This document shows positions 16,037 through 23,818 of a stretch of 34,383 nt of DNA, in pieces. This DNA is from Prevotella sp. (GTDB lineage Bacteria; Bacteroidota; Bacteroidia; Bacteroidales; Bacteroidaceae): positions 1-34,383 of the forward strand of contig JAFRZC010000240.1 of NCBI GenBank assembly GCA_017442765.1, read 5' to 3'. The stretch's first letter is position 1. Each line of letters starts with the position of its first letter. Both the position numbers and the translations under genes were made by a program. The notes below the pieces were generated by a model. The model saw nothing but the letters and a program-made list of their open reading frames with translations, ran no database searches and was not told where the DNA came from.

Positions 16037-17638
16037 ATGACAAACGGACTCCTCCTCTGGGTCGATGACGAGATAGAACTGCTCAAGGCCCATATCATTT
16101 TCTTGCAGAAGAAAGGCTACGAGGTCATCACCGTCAGCAATGGCAGCGATGCCATCGACCAATGCCGCCAACACACGTTCGACCTTATCCTGCTCGACGA
16201 GATGATGCCCGGACTCACCGGTCTCGAAACCCTCGCACAAATTAAGGAAATCTTACCGGCCACACCCGTCGTGATGGTCACCAAGAGCGAGGAGGAGAAC
16301 ATCATGAACCAGGCCATCGGCTCAAAAATTGCCGACTATCTCATCAAACCCGTCAACCCCAATCAGATACTCCTTACGCTGAAGAAGAATATCCACCAAC
16401 GCGAGATTGTCAACGAGGTAACACTGTCAAACTATCAGCAGAGCTTTCAAGACATCGCCATGCAGATAGCCGATTGTCGTACGTGGGACGACTGGAAAAA
16501 CATCTATAAGCGCCTCGTTCACTGGGAACTCGAGCTGACAGGCACCGACAGTGCCATGAGCGAAATGCTCCAGATGCAGAAGGAAGAAGCCAATCTGGGC
16601 TTTGCCAAATACATCAAGCAGAATTATCTCGACTGGGTCGCCCCCTCACGGCCTACTCCCGATCCCTCCTTAAAGGGAAAGGAGGGAGAGAGTCTGGAAG
16701 GAAACAGCCCCTTGCTGTCGCCGCAGATATTCAAACAAAAAGTCTTCCCCCTGTTGACTCAAGGCGAGAAAGTGTTTCTCATCGTCATTGACAACTTTCG
16801 CCTCGACCAGTGGCGCACACTCGCCCAAGACCTCAGCGAACAGTTCGACATCGACGAAGATCTTTATCTCAGCATCCTCCCCACCGCCACCCAATATGCC
16901 CGCAACGCCATCTTCAGCGGACTCATGCCTGCACAGATTGTACAGATGTACCCCAGCCTGTGGGTCGATGAGGACGAGGAAGAAGGAAAGAATCTCAACG
17001 AGGCTCCGCTCATACAGACACAGATAGAACGTTTCCGCCGCCGCGACACGTTCTCCTATCACAAAATTAACGACTCTGTCGCTGCCGAGAAGTTGCTCGA
17101 CCGCTTCAACGAACTCAGCCGATACAACCTCAACGTTGTCGTCGTGAACTTCATCGACATGCTCTCCCATGCCCGTACCGAGATGAAAATGGTGCGTGAG
17201 CTGGCCAACAACGAAGCCGCCTACCGCTCCATCACCCTCTCATGGTTCCGCCACTCGCCGCTCGCCGAACTGCTCAAACGGCTGGCCGGCGCAGGCTACA
17301 AGGTGCTCATCACCACCGACCATGGTTCCATACGAGCCACCAAGCCCGTCAAGATTGTGGGCGACCGCAACACCAACACCAACCTGCGCTATAAGCTCGG
17401 CAAGAACCTCGCCTACAATCCCAAGGAGGTCTTCGCCATCAAACAACCCGCACAGGCACAACTGCCCGCCCCAAACCTTTCCACCTCCTACGTGTTTGCC
17501 ACTGGCGACGACTTCTTCGCCTACCCAAACAATTATAACCACTACGTCAGCTACTATCGCAATACCTTCCAGCATGGCGGCATCTCCATGGAAGAAATGA
17601 TTATCCCCATCGTCTCTCTCACACCCAAGCGCAAATGA
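16037..17638 (+). CDS. porX: PorX-type response regulator with PglZ domain
   Basis: The 533-residue protein has an N-terminal CheY-like receiver (acidic pair Asp10-Asp11, phosphoacceptor Asp54 in LLDEMMPG, conserved Thr/Lys in VVMVTKS and YLIKPVN), a helical bundle, and a PglZ domain of the alkaline phosphatase superfamily (FLIVIDNFRLDQW, TATQYARNAIFSGLMP, ITTDHGS with metal-binding Asp-His, then GDRNTNTNLR). PorX regulates T9SS genes and, in the literature, has a zinc phosphodiesterase activity on oligonucleotides. It lies 37 bases after porW. A GC-rich repeat encoding RPTPDPSLKGKEGES is inserted at about residues 204-218, a linker between domains where it may be tolerated. The stop TGA overlaps a likely tsaE start (ATGA at 17636). 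Confidence 0.93.
   Translation: MTNGLLLWVDDEIELLKAHIIFLQKKGYEVITVSNGSDAIDQCRQHTFDLILLDEMMPGLTGLETLAQIKEILPATPVVMVTKSEEENIMNQAIGSKIADYLIKPVNPNQILLTLKKNIHQREIVNEVTLSNYQQSFQDIAMQIADCRTWDDWKNIYKRLVHWELELTGTDSAMSEMLQMQKEEANLGFAKYIKQNYLDWVAPSRPTPDPSLKGKEGESLEGNSPLLSPQIFKQKVFPLLTQGEKVFLIVIDNFRLDQWRTLAQDLSEQFDIDEDLYLSILPTATQYARNAIFSGLMPAQIVQMYPSLWVDEDEEEGKNLNEAPLIQTQIERFRRRDTFSYHKINDSVAAEKLLDRFNELSRYNLNVVVVNFIDMLSHARTEMKMVRELANNEAAYRSITLSWFRHSPLAELLKRLAGAGYKVLITTDHGSIRATKPVKIVGDRNTNTNLRYKLGKNLAYNPKEVFAIKQPAQAQLPAPNLSTSYVFATGDDFFAYPNNYNHYVSYYRNTFQHGGISMEEMIIPIVSLTPKRK
16647..16695 (+). repeat. GC-rich palindromic repeat inserted in frame in porX
   Basis: The insert starts near CGGCCTACTCCCGATCCC and contains a perfect 8-bp stem, CCCTCCTT (16664-16671) and AAGGAGGG (16679-16686). 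It encodes RPTPDPSLKGKEGES in the interdomain linker. It is the closest match to the SPOR-gene copy at 1776. Confidence 0.75.
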
Positions 17639-18122
17639 CCATCCACGTACCCTCTGTCGAACAGCTCCCCGATGCTGCGCGGCAATTTGCCCAGCTACTT
17701 CATTTTGACACGCCCGGACCCTCATCCATCATCCCTCATCCGTTATAGCCTTCCACGCCCCCATGGGAGCAGGTAAGACCACCTTCATCTCCGCCATAGC
17801 CCGCGAGCTTGGTGTCAGCGAACCCGTCACATCGCCCACCTTCGCCATCGTCAACGAATACACCGTCCCCCCCCTCCCCCTCGGGGGGAGGCAGGGAGGG
17901 AGCACCCTCTACCACTTCGACTTCTACCGCATAAAAAGCCTGCAAGAAGCGCTCGATATCGGAATAGAAGACTATTTTTACAGTGGCAATCTGTGTCTCA
18001 TCGAGTGGCCTGAACTCATCGAGCCTCTACTTCCCAATAGCACTATCCACGTCACCATCGCTGTCAATCCCGATGGCTCACGCGATATAATTCCTTCCAA
18101 AGAATTGAAAGAAAAATTGTAA
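17636..18122 (+). CDS. tsaE: tRNA threonylcarbamoyladenosine ATPase TsaE, apparently frameshifted
   Basis: TsaE is the P-loop ATPase that works with TsaB and TsaD to make the t6A modification on ANN-decoding tRNAs. From 17763 the frame encodes MGAGKTTFISAIA (Walker A within APMGAGKT), SPTFAIVNEY, YHFDFYRI, GIEDYFYSGNLCLIEWPE, all typical. An ATG at 17763 would cut the P-loop, so the real N-terminus must lie upstream. The best N-terminus starts at 17636 (MTIHVPSVEQLPDAARQFAQ) in another frame, which stops at TAG 17747. The C-terminal frame is open back to 17709 (VIAFHAPMGAGK) but has no start codon. A +1 shift within the ATCCCTCATCC-rich tract at 17716-17744 would join them. A palindromic repeat also adds PPLPLGGRQGG. 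Since tsaE is usually essential, an assembly error or recoding should be considered. Confidence 0.8.
17716..17744 (+). repeat. Pyrimidine-rich ATCCCTCATCC tract at the tsaE frame break
   Basis: The tract repeats TCATCC-like units and lies where family members have no extra residues. Similar text occurs at about 19246-19265 inside the MBOAT gene, at 23793-23808 and at 23937-23955. An insertion of about 25 bases here would explain the frame change in tsaE. Confidence 0.5.
17864..17903 (+). repeat. GC-rich palindromic repeat inserted in frame in tsaE
   Basis: CTCCCCC (17874-17880) and GGGGGAG (17884-17890) form a 7-bp stem with loop TCG. The insert encodes PPLPLGGRQGG between NEYTV and STLYHFDFYR, where relatives have a short loop. 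Confidence 0.75.
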
Positions 18123-18151
18123 ACCGCAATCGTAAACAACCATAAGCGATA

Positions 18152-19615
18152 ATGGTATTCTCCGACTTATTTTTCCTTTTCGTCTTCATACCGGCATTTG
18201 CACTATGCTATCTGCTGGGAACACTTCTCGACCGCTGGCTATCAAGGCAGGCAAAGGCAAGGAAAGAACAGATTAACAGCACGGAAAGTCTCGGTGCAAG
18301 GAATGCCATGCTTGTGGTGTTTTCCCTCATTTTCTACGCATGGGGCGAGCCCGTCTATGTGTTCTTGATGTTGGTGAGCGTGCTCATCAACTATATCGCC
18401 GGCCGCATCATCGACCATCAACAGCATCATCGTAAGGCGGCTCTCGTCACCGGGCTGGCCTGCAACCTGTTCATTCTCGGCACATTCAAGTATGCCGGAT
18501 TTTTTGCTGAGACACTATCCTCCCTTGGTCTTGCCGTTCCTGTGCCGAAGATTGCGCTTCCCATCGGTATTTCCTTCTACACGTTTCAGTCTATTTCCTA
18601 CCTTGTTGATGTCTATCGTCGGGAATCGGCCTCGCAGCGTCGGTTTGTTGACCTGCTGCTCTACATATCCATGTTTCCACAGCTCATCGCCGGTCCTATC
18701 GTGCGCTATGGCACCATTGCTGCCGAGATAAACAACCGGCATGTGAGCAGCCAAGACCTCTCTGAAGGCATTTACCGCTTTCTCATCGGTCTGGGCAAGA
18801 AAGTTATCCTTGCCAATCAGTTTTCCGAGATTGCCGACCAGTTTCTGGTAAACGGCCTTGGCAGTCTCACCACCTCGGGAGCGTGGGTAGGCATCATCGC
18901 TTTCACCATGCAGATCTATTTCGACTTCTCAGGCTATAGCGACATGGCAATCGGCATGGGACGCTGCATGGGATTCCATTTCAAGGAAAACTTCAATCAT
19001 CCCTATTGTGCCGACAGCATCACTGATTTCTGGCGGCGATGGCACATGTCGCTTGGCAGTTTCTTCCGCGACTATGTCTATATCCCCATGGGGGGCAACC
19101 GTCGCCATCAGGCTTGGAACATCATGGTGGTATGGTTTCTCACGGGAATGTGGCACGGTGCTTCGTGGAACTTCATCATCTGGGGGCTCTACTTCGGTCT
19201 TATCGTCATGACTGAGAAATACACCCTGCTCCGCTTATCCCATCCCCCATCCCTCATCCTCCACCTATATAGCCTGCTGCTCATCATCATCGGATGGGGA
19301 ATCTTCTACTTCGACGATTTCGGGAAGATGACAACCTTCTTCCGGTCGTTCTTCGGCCAAGGCAGTTCACTCCACGATTTCGTCACCGTCAGCGCACTCA
19401 CCGACCATTTCTTTCTCTGGACAGCGGCAATTCTATTCTGCATGCCCACACGCAGGTTTATTGCGACGCAATATGACAGGCATATATCCGACGGATGGGG
19501 CAAGACAACCATATTGTTTGCTACCCGCACACTGCTCTCCGTCGTGCTGTTAGTCCTGAGCGTAGCCCTGCTCGTTGGAGCTACCAATAACGCATTCATC
19601 TACACACGCTTTTAA
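18152..19615 (+). CDS. MBOAT O-acyltransferase, AlgI type
   Basis: The 487-residue inner-membrane protein has about ten hydrophobic segments and the MBOAT signatures of the AlgI/DltB branch: PIGISFYTFQSISYLVDVYR, FPQLIAGPIVRY, YFDFSGYSDMAIGMGRCMGF, FWRRWHMSLGSFFRDYVYIP with His298, and MWHGASWNFIIWG with the conserved His335. Such proteins pass acetyl groups across the membrane for O-acetylation of a polysaccharide. The DHHW-type gene follows after two bases and is its likely partner, as AlgJ/AlgX are for AlgI. A short tract encoding LSHPPSLILHLYS coincides with a CATCCCTCATCC-like repeat and may be a tolerated insertion. The glycan acetylated cannot be read from the sequence. Confidence 0.93.
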   Translation: MVFSDLFFLFVFIPAFALCYLLGTLLDRWLSRQAKARKEQINSTESLGARNAMLVVFSLIFYAWGEPVYVFLMLVSVLINYIAGRIIDHQQHHRKAALVTGLACNLFILGTFKYAGFFAETLSSLGLAVPVPKIALPIGISFYTFQSISYLVDVYRRESASQRRFVDLLLYISMFPQLIAGPIVRYGTIAAEINNRHVSSQDLSEGIYRFLIGLGKKVILANQFSEIADQFLVNGLGSLTTSGAWVGIIAFTMQIYFDFSGYSDMAIGMGRCMGFHFKENFNHPYCADSITDFWRRWHMSLGSFFRDYVYIPMGGNRRHQAWNIMVVWFLTGMWHGASWNFIIWGLYFGLIVMTEKYTLLRLSHPPSLILHLYSLLLIIIGWGIFYFDDFGKMTTFFRSFFGQGSSLHDFVTVSALTDHFFLWTAAILFCMPTRRFIATQYDRHISDGWGKTTILFATRTLLSVVLLVLSVALLVGATNNAFIYTRF

Positions 19616-19617
19616 CC

Positions 19618-21102
19618 ATGAGCCATAAAATATATATCGCCCTCATTGTCCTCGTCTTCGCCGCGCTGACCATTGTCTTCGACACGTTCCCGCGCAGCAC
19701 CGTCTCCGAGCTTGAGAAGCGGAGGCTCAAACAGTTTCCTGAGTTCAGTCTTGACCGGTTGAAGGACGGCACACTGACAGAAGAAATCTCCTCGTGGTTC
19801 AGTGACAGTGAGCCTTTCCGCGACGAACTGATGGCACTCAGTATGCAGGTGAAAGACCTCATGCGTCTCTCTCTTGCCGAGACGGTCACGTTTCATGCCG
19901 CCAAGGCCGACGGTGTTGTACAAGACGGAGAGGTGCAACCTGAAGACGGGGAGCAAGGAATGGCTGAATACGTGAACCGCCTGAACGCCGACGAAGAGGC
20001 GAAGATTGCCCATGCCGGCATCATCATCGTGGGCAAGGTTCCTATGGTAAGGGCACTCATGGCATACGGCGGAGGGGCCGACGGAGGTGGAGAATTTGCT
20101 CAGGCAGTCAACCTCTACAAACAAACCTTCCCTAAGGTAAATGTCTATGCGATGGTCATTCCCATCCCCGTCGAATTCTACTGTCCCGACCAAGCCCGTA
20201 AGCGGGTAAAGCCCCAGCGTCCCACCATCCTGAACATCCACTCACTGCTCAACAAGGACGTAAAAGCCGTGGATGCCTATACCCCGTTGGCCCGTCATGC
20301 CGCCGAAGACATCTACATGCGAACCGACCACCACTGGTCTTCACTCGGTGCCTACTATGCTGCCTCGGCCTTTGCCAAGACGGCCAAGGTCACCTTCCCC
20401 ACACTCGAGACCGGCTACCAGCGTCACGTGGTGCATGGCTATGTGGGCAGCATGTACGGCTATTCTCACGATATCGCCGTCAAACAGTCGCCCGAGGATT
20501 TCGTCTTCTACACGCCCAAAGACTCCTCCTATACCACCACCTACACAGACTACCAGCTCAGCGACGGCCACGTGGTGGGCGAAGGCGGTACTGCCAAAGG
20601 CCCGCTCTTCTATTCTTTCCCCAACGGCAGCCATCACACCTTCGGCACCTATCTCGGTGGCGATGCCCGACTCACGAAAATCGTCACCCATGCCAAAACC
20701 AACCGCCGACTGCTCATCATCAAGGACTCTTTCGGCAATGTACTTCCCGGATTCATGACCTATTCGTTTGCCGAGGTCCATGTCGTCGATTTCCGCTATT
20801 TCACGAAGAACATGCGGCAATACGTTGCCGACAACCACATCACCGACATCCTCATTGCCTTCAACATGTTCAATGCCTATTCGTCCTCAGCCAACAAACG
20901 GATACAGCAGTTCCTCGAACAAAAAGAAGGACAGAAAGAGCCAAATCCAACTAAAAAGCCAAAACATCGGTCAGAAAGCCTCCCCTTCGGGGGGAGATTG
21001 GAGGAGGCCAAGGAAAAGCGGCAAGCACCGCCCGAACCCGCAGAACCCGCAAAAGAAGCTGAGGCACCACAACCCGTATTAGAAATAGGAACGAAAGAAT
21101 AA
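19618..21102 (+). CDS. DHHW-motif (AlgJ/AlgX-like) O-acetylation protein
   Basis: The 494-residue protein starts with an uncleaved-looking hydrophobic anchor (about 5-21) and has an extracytoplasmic SGNH-hydrolase-like domain. The eponymous motif is MRTDHHWSSLGAYYAA (Asp237, His238, His239, Trp240), and IIKDSFGN (Ser371) is the likely nucleophile. AlgJ and AlgX use such a triad to move acetyl groups onto polysaccharide, working with the MBOAT protein encoded just upstream (two-base gap). The last 55 or so residues are low-complexity, Pro/Glu/Lys-rich and include SLPFGGRLEEA (about 453-464), an in-frame palindromic repeat. The catalytic domain ends before that tail, so function is probably intact. 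The stop overlaps the start of the promoter cassette that serves the GH92 gene. Confidence 0.88.
   Translation: MSHKIYIALIVLVFAALTIVFDTFPRSTVSELEKRRLKQFPEFSLDRLKDGTLTEEISSWFSDSEPFRDELMALSMQVKDLMRLSLAETVTFHAAKADGVVQDGEVQPEDGEQGMAEYVNRLNADEEAKIAHAGIIIVGKVPMVRALMAYGGGADGGGEFAQAVNLYKQTFPKVNVYAMVIPIPVEFYCPDQARKRVKPQRPTILNIHSLLNKDVKAVDAYTPLARHAAEDIYMRTDHHWSSLGAYYAASAFAKTAKVTFPTLETGYQRHVVHGYVGSMYGYSHDIAVKQSPEDFVFYTPKDSSYTTTYTDYQLSDGHVVGEGGTAKGPLFYSFPNGSHHTFGTYLGGDARLTKIVTHAKTNRRLLIIKDSFGNVLPGFMTYSFAEVHVVDFRYFTKNMRQYVADNHITDILIAFNMFNAYSSSANKRIQQFLEQKEGQKEPNPTKKPKHRSESLPFGGRLEEAKEKRQAPPEPAEPAKEAEAPQPVLEIGTKE
20976..21010 (+). repeat. GC-rich palindromic repeat inserted in frame in DHHW gene
   Basis: CTCCCC (20980-20985) and GGGGAG (20991-20996) form a stem with loop TTCGG, with flanking GCCTCC and GGAGGAGGC. 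It encodes SLPFGGRLEEA in the low-complexity tail. Confidence 0.7.
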
Positions 21103-21239
21103 AAACAAAAAACGTTTTTTGTTTTGTATTCTGCTCATTTAATCGTACCTTTGACTAATGTCGAAGGTACTTTCATTCGAGAATAAAAACAAAAAACGTA
21201 TTTTTTGTTTTGTATTCTGCTCATTTAATCGTACCTTTG
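21102..21239 (+). promoter_or_regulatory. Promoter cassette of inverted and direct arms upstream of the GH92 gene
   Basis: This is the second copy of the aroA cassette. The 27-bp direct repeat lies at 21127-21153 and 21213-21239, and here both copies have TTTG, 19 bases, TACCTTTG (-7 boxes 21146-21153 and 21232-21239). The hairpin between has arms GTACCTTTGAC and GTCGAAGGTAC with loop TAAT, overlapping the first -7 box. AT-rich palindromes sit at 21102-21125 and 21186-21211 (the latter with a 2-bp insertion). The second promoter would start near 21246, giving a leader of about 48 bases before the GH92 ATG. Confidence 0.8.
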
Positions 21240-21293
21240 CAAACAGATAGAGAAAATGAATGAAATCATAAAAACTATAAAACTTTAAGAAAG

Positions 21294-23606
21294 ATGAATC
21301 TGAAAACCTTGTTTACCTCGATGCTGATGATGGCTGCGGTTGCAGCAGCAACGGCACAGACCCGCGAGCCGGTTGACTGCGTGAACCCGTTGATGGGCAC
21401 CGACTCGAGTTTTGAACTCTCTACGGGAAACACCTATCCGGCCATCGCCATGCCCTGGGGCATGAACTTCTGGATGCCGCAGACGGGCAAGATGGGCGAT
21501 GGATGGGCATACGTCTATGGCCATCACAAGATCAGGGGCTTCAAGCAGACGCACCAGCCCTCGCCTTGGATTAACGACTACGGCCAGTTTGCCATTCTGC
21601 CCGAGACGGGCGAGCCGCAGTTCCATCAGGACCGACGCGCCTCATGGTTTTCGCATAAGGCCGAGGTGGCGAAGCCCTACTACTACAGTGTCTATCTGGC
21701 CGACTACGACGTGACGGCCGAGCTGGCACCGACCGAGCGGGCCTGCGCCATGCGCTTCACCTATCCCGAGGCAGAACAAGCCTCGGTCATCATCGACGCC
21801 TTCGACCGTGGCTCCTACGTGCGCATCGTTCCCGAGCGCAACATGGTGGTCGGCTATACCACGAAGAACAGCGGCGGTGTGCCCGAGAACTTCAAAAACT
21901 ATTTCGTGCTGGTGTTCGACCATCCGTTCAAGTCGTTCAAGACTATCGACGTGCGCGGTGAGCATCGTGGCGACAGCTATAAGGAGTGCGCCGCGAACGA
22001 CGGCAACGAGTTGAGCGCCGGCCATGTGGGCGCCATCATAGAGTTCGAGCCGACGAAGCGCGGCGAGCAGGTGAACGTCTGTGTGGCCTCATCGTTCATC
22101 AGCGAGGAGCAGGCTCTTGAGAACCTGAAAGAGATAGGCACTGGCGGCTTCGACCAAGTGAAGGCCGCTGGCCGTGACCGTTGGAACGAAGTGTTAGGAA
22201 AGATGAAGGTTGAGGACGACAACATCGACAACATCCGCACCTTCTATTCCTGCCTTTATCGCTCCGTGCTCTTCCCCCGTTGCTTTGCCGAGACGACGGC
22301 CAGCGGCAAGGTGATGCACTACAGCCCCTACAACGGCGAGGTGCGACCGGGCTATCTCTTCACCGACACCGGTTTCTGGGATACGTTCCGCTGCCTGTTC
22401 CCGCTTGTCAACCTCGTCTATCCGTCGATGGGACAGAAGATGCAGGAGGGACTTGTCAACACTTGGCTTGAGAGCGGTTTTCTTCCTGAGTGGGCAAGCC
22501 CGGGGCATCGCGGCTGCATGATTGGCAACAACTCCGCCTCTGTCGTGGCCGATGCCTACCTGAAAGGACTTCGCGGCTACGATGCCGAGGAGCTGTGGAA
22601 AGCCGTCGTGCATGGAGCCAATGCCGTGCACCCGCAAATCCAATCGACCGGCCGCTGCGGCTTCGACTACTACAACAAGCTGGGCTATGTGCCCTACGAC
22701 GTGAAGATTAAAGAGAACGTCGCACGCACACTCGAATATGCCTACGACGACTGGTGCATCTACAAGTTCGGGCAGGCACTCGGAAAATCGAAGAAAGAAC
22801 TGGAGCCGTTTAAGAAACATGCGCTGAACTACCGCAACGTCTTCGACAAGGAGACCCGCATGATGCGCGGCCGCAACCAGGACGGCACATTCCAAAGCCC
22901 GTTCAGCCCTTACAAGTGGGGCGACGCCTTCACCGAGGGCAACTCGTGGCACTACACGTGGTCGGTGTTCCACGACGTGCAGGGACTCATCAATCTCATG
23001 GGCGGACGCGACCAGTTCAACCAGATGATGGACTCCGTCTTTGTTGTGCCGCCTATCTTCGACGATAGCTACTACGGCGGCGTCATCCACGAGATACGCG
23101 AGATGCAGATTATGAACATGGGCAACTATGCCCACGGCAACCAGCCCATCCAGCACATGCTCTACCTCTACGACTGGAGCGGGCAGCCCTGGAAGTCGCA
23201 GTACTGGATTCGCGAGGCCATGAACAAGCTCTACAAGCCCACCCCTGACGGCTACTGCGGCGATGAGGACAACGGCCAGACCTCGGCATGGTATGTCTTC
23301 TCGGCCATGGGTTTCTATCCTGTCTGCCCGGGAAGCAATGAGTATGCGCTTGGCACACCCCTCTTCAAGAAGCTCACGCTCACACTGGAGAACGGCCGCA
23401 CCATAGTCTTCGATGCCCCGGCCAACAGCTGCAAGAACCTCTATGTCGATCAGATAACCGTCAACGGCAAGCCCCACGACAAGAACTTCCTCACCCACGA
23501 CCAGCTCCTGCAGGGCGGAACCGTCACTTACACCATGTCGGCCACACCCAACCGCCAGCGCGGCACCGCCGACAGCGCAGCCCCCTACTCGTTCTCGAAG
23601 GAGTGA
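21294..23606 (+). CDS. GH92 alpha-mannosidase
   Basis: The 770-residue protein has a signal peptide (cleavage after VAAATA, about residue 21) and the two-domain GH92 layout: an N-terminal beta-sandwich (DCVNPLMGTDSS, GNTYPAIAMPWGMNFW) and a C-terminal alpha/alpha barrel. Catalytic features are FTEGNSWHYTW with the likely acid Glu548, and GYCGDEDNGQTSAWYVFSAMGFYPV with the Asp657-Glu658-Asp659 cluster that supplies the base. GH92 enzymes are calcium-dependent exo-alpha-mannosidases acting on N-glycans or fungal mannan; linkage specificity cannot be read. No T9SS tail or lipobox is seen, so a periplasmic location is likely. It is a single gene driven by the repeat promoter cassette and ends in a 21-bp tandem repeat that contains its stop codon. 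With the GH76-like gene it suggests mannan use. Confidence 0.93.
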   Translation: MNLKTLFTSMLMMAAVAAATAQTREPVDCVNPLMGTDSSFELSTGNTYPAIAMPWGMNFWMPQTGKMGDGWAYVYGHHKIRGFKQTHQPSPWINDYGQFAILPETGEPQFHQDRRASWFSHKAEVAKPYYYSVYLADYDVTAELAPTERACAMRFTYPEAEQASVIIDAFDRGSYVRIVPERNMVVGYTTKNSGGVPENFKNYFVLVFDHPFKSFKTIDVRGEHRGDSYKECAANDGNELSAGHVGAIIEFEPTKRGEQVNVCVASSFISEEQALENLKEIGTGGFDQVKAAGRDRWNEVLGKMKVEDDNIDNIRTFYSCLYRSVLFPRCFAETTASGKVMHYSPYNGEVRPGYLFTDTGFWDTFRCLFPLVNLVYPSMGQKMQEGLVNTWLESGFLPEWASPGHRGCMIGNNSASVVADAYLKGLRGYDAEELWKAVVHGANAVHPQIQSTGRCGFDYYNKLGYVPYDVKIKENVARTLEYAYDDWCIYKFGQALGKSKKELEPFKKHALNYRNVFDKETRMMRGRNQDGTFQSPFSPYKWGDAFTEGNSWHYTWSVFHDVQGLINLMGGRDQFNQMMDSVFVVPPIFDDSYYGGVIHEIREMQIMNMGNYAHGNQPIQHMLYLYDWSGQPWKSQYWIREAMNKLYKPTPDGYCGDEDNGQTSAWYVFSAMGFYPVCPGSNEYALGTPLFKKLTLTLENGRTIVFDAPANSCKNLYVDQITVNGKPHDKNFLTHDQLLQGGTVTYTMSATPNRQRGTADSAAPYSFSKE

Positions 23607-23641
23607 AAGGGATAGAAAGGGGAGTGAAAGGGATAGAAAGG
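23600..23641 (+). repeat. Two tandem 21-bp repeats across the GH92 stop codon
   Basis: GGAGTGAAAGGGATAGAAAG plus G occurs at 23600-23620 and again at 23621-23641. The TGA of the first copy (23604-23606) is the gene's stop. Confidence 0.8.
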
Positions 23642-23818
23642 GACGACAGTTTTTCCTATCCGTGCTTAATGGCAGAATGTGAACAAGTCTTAAATCCGCA
23701 ACGGAAATGTTAACGGATTCTGTTGACTTCTACCTTCATTCTAGCGCACGAAAATGTCTTTTTTCATCCCTTTCAAACCCTCTCCCCTCACCTTTCATCC
23801 TTCATCCGTTGCCAAAGG

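Noticed and set aside
12679..16098. 1139-codon open frame opposite porW
   Set aside because: It is a mirror of porW codon use on the other strand, with Val/Gly/Leu-rich text and no domain, while porW has a lipobox, TPR-like repeats and correct context.
22194..23498. Long open frame opposite the GH92 gene
   Set aside because: It is an antisense shadow; GH92 catalytic motifs on the plus strand are unambiguous.
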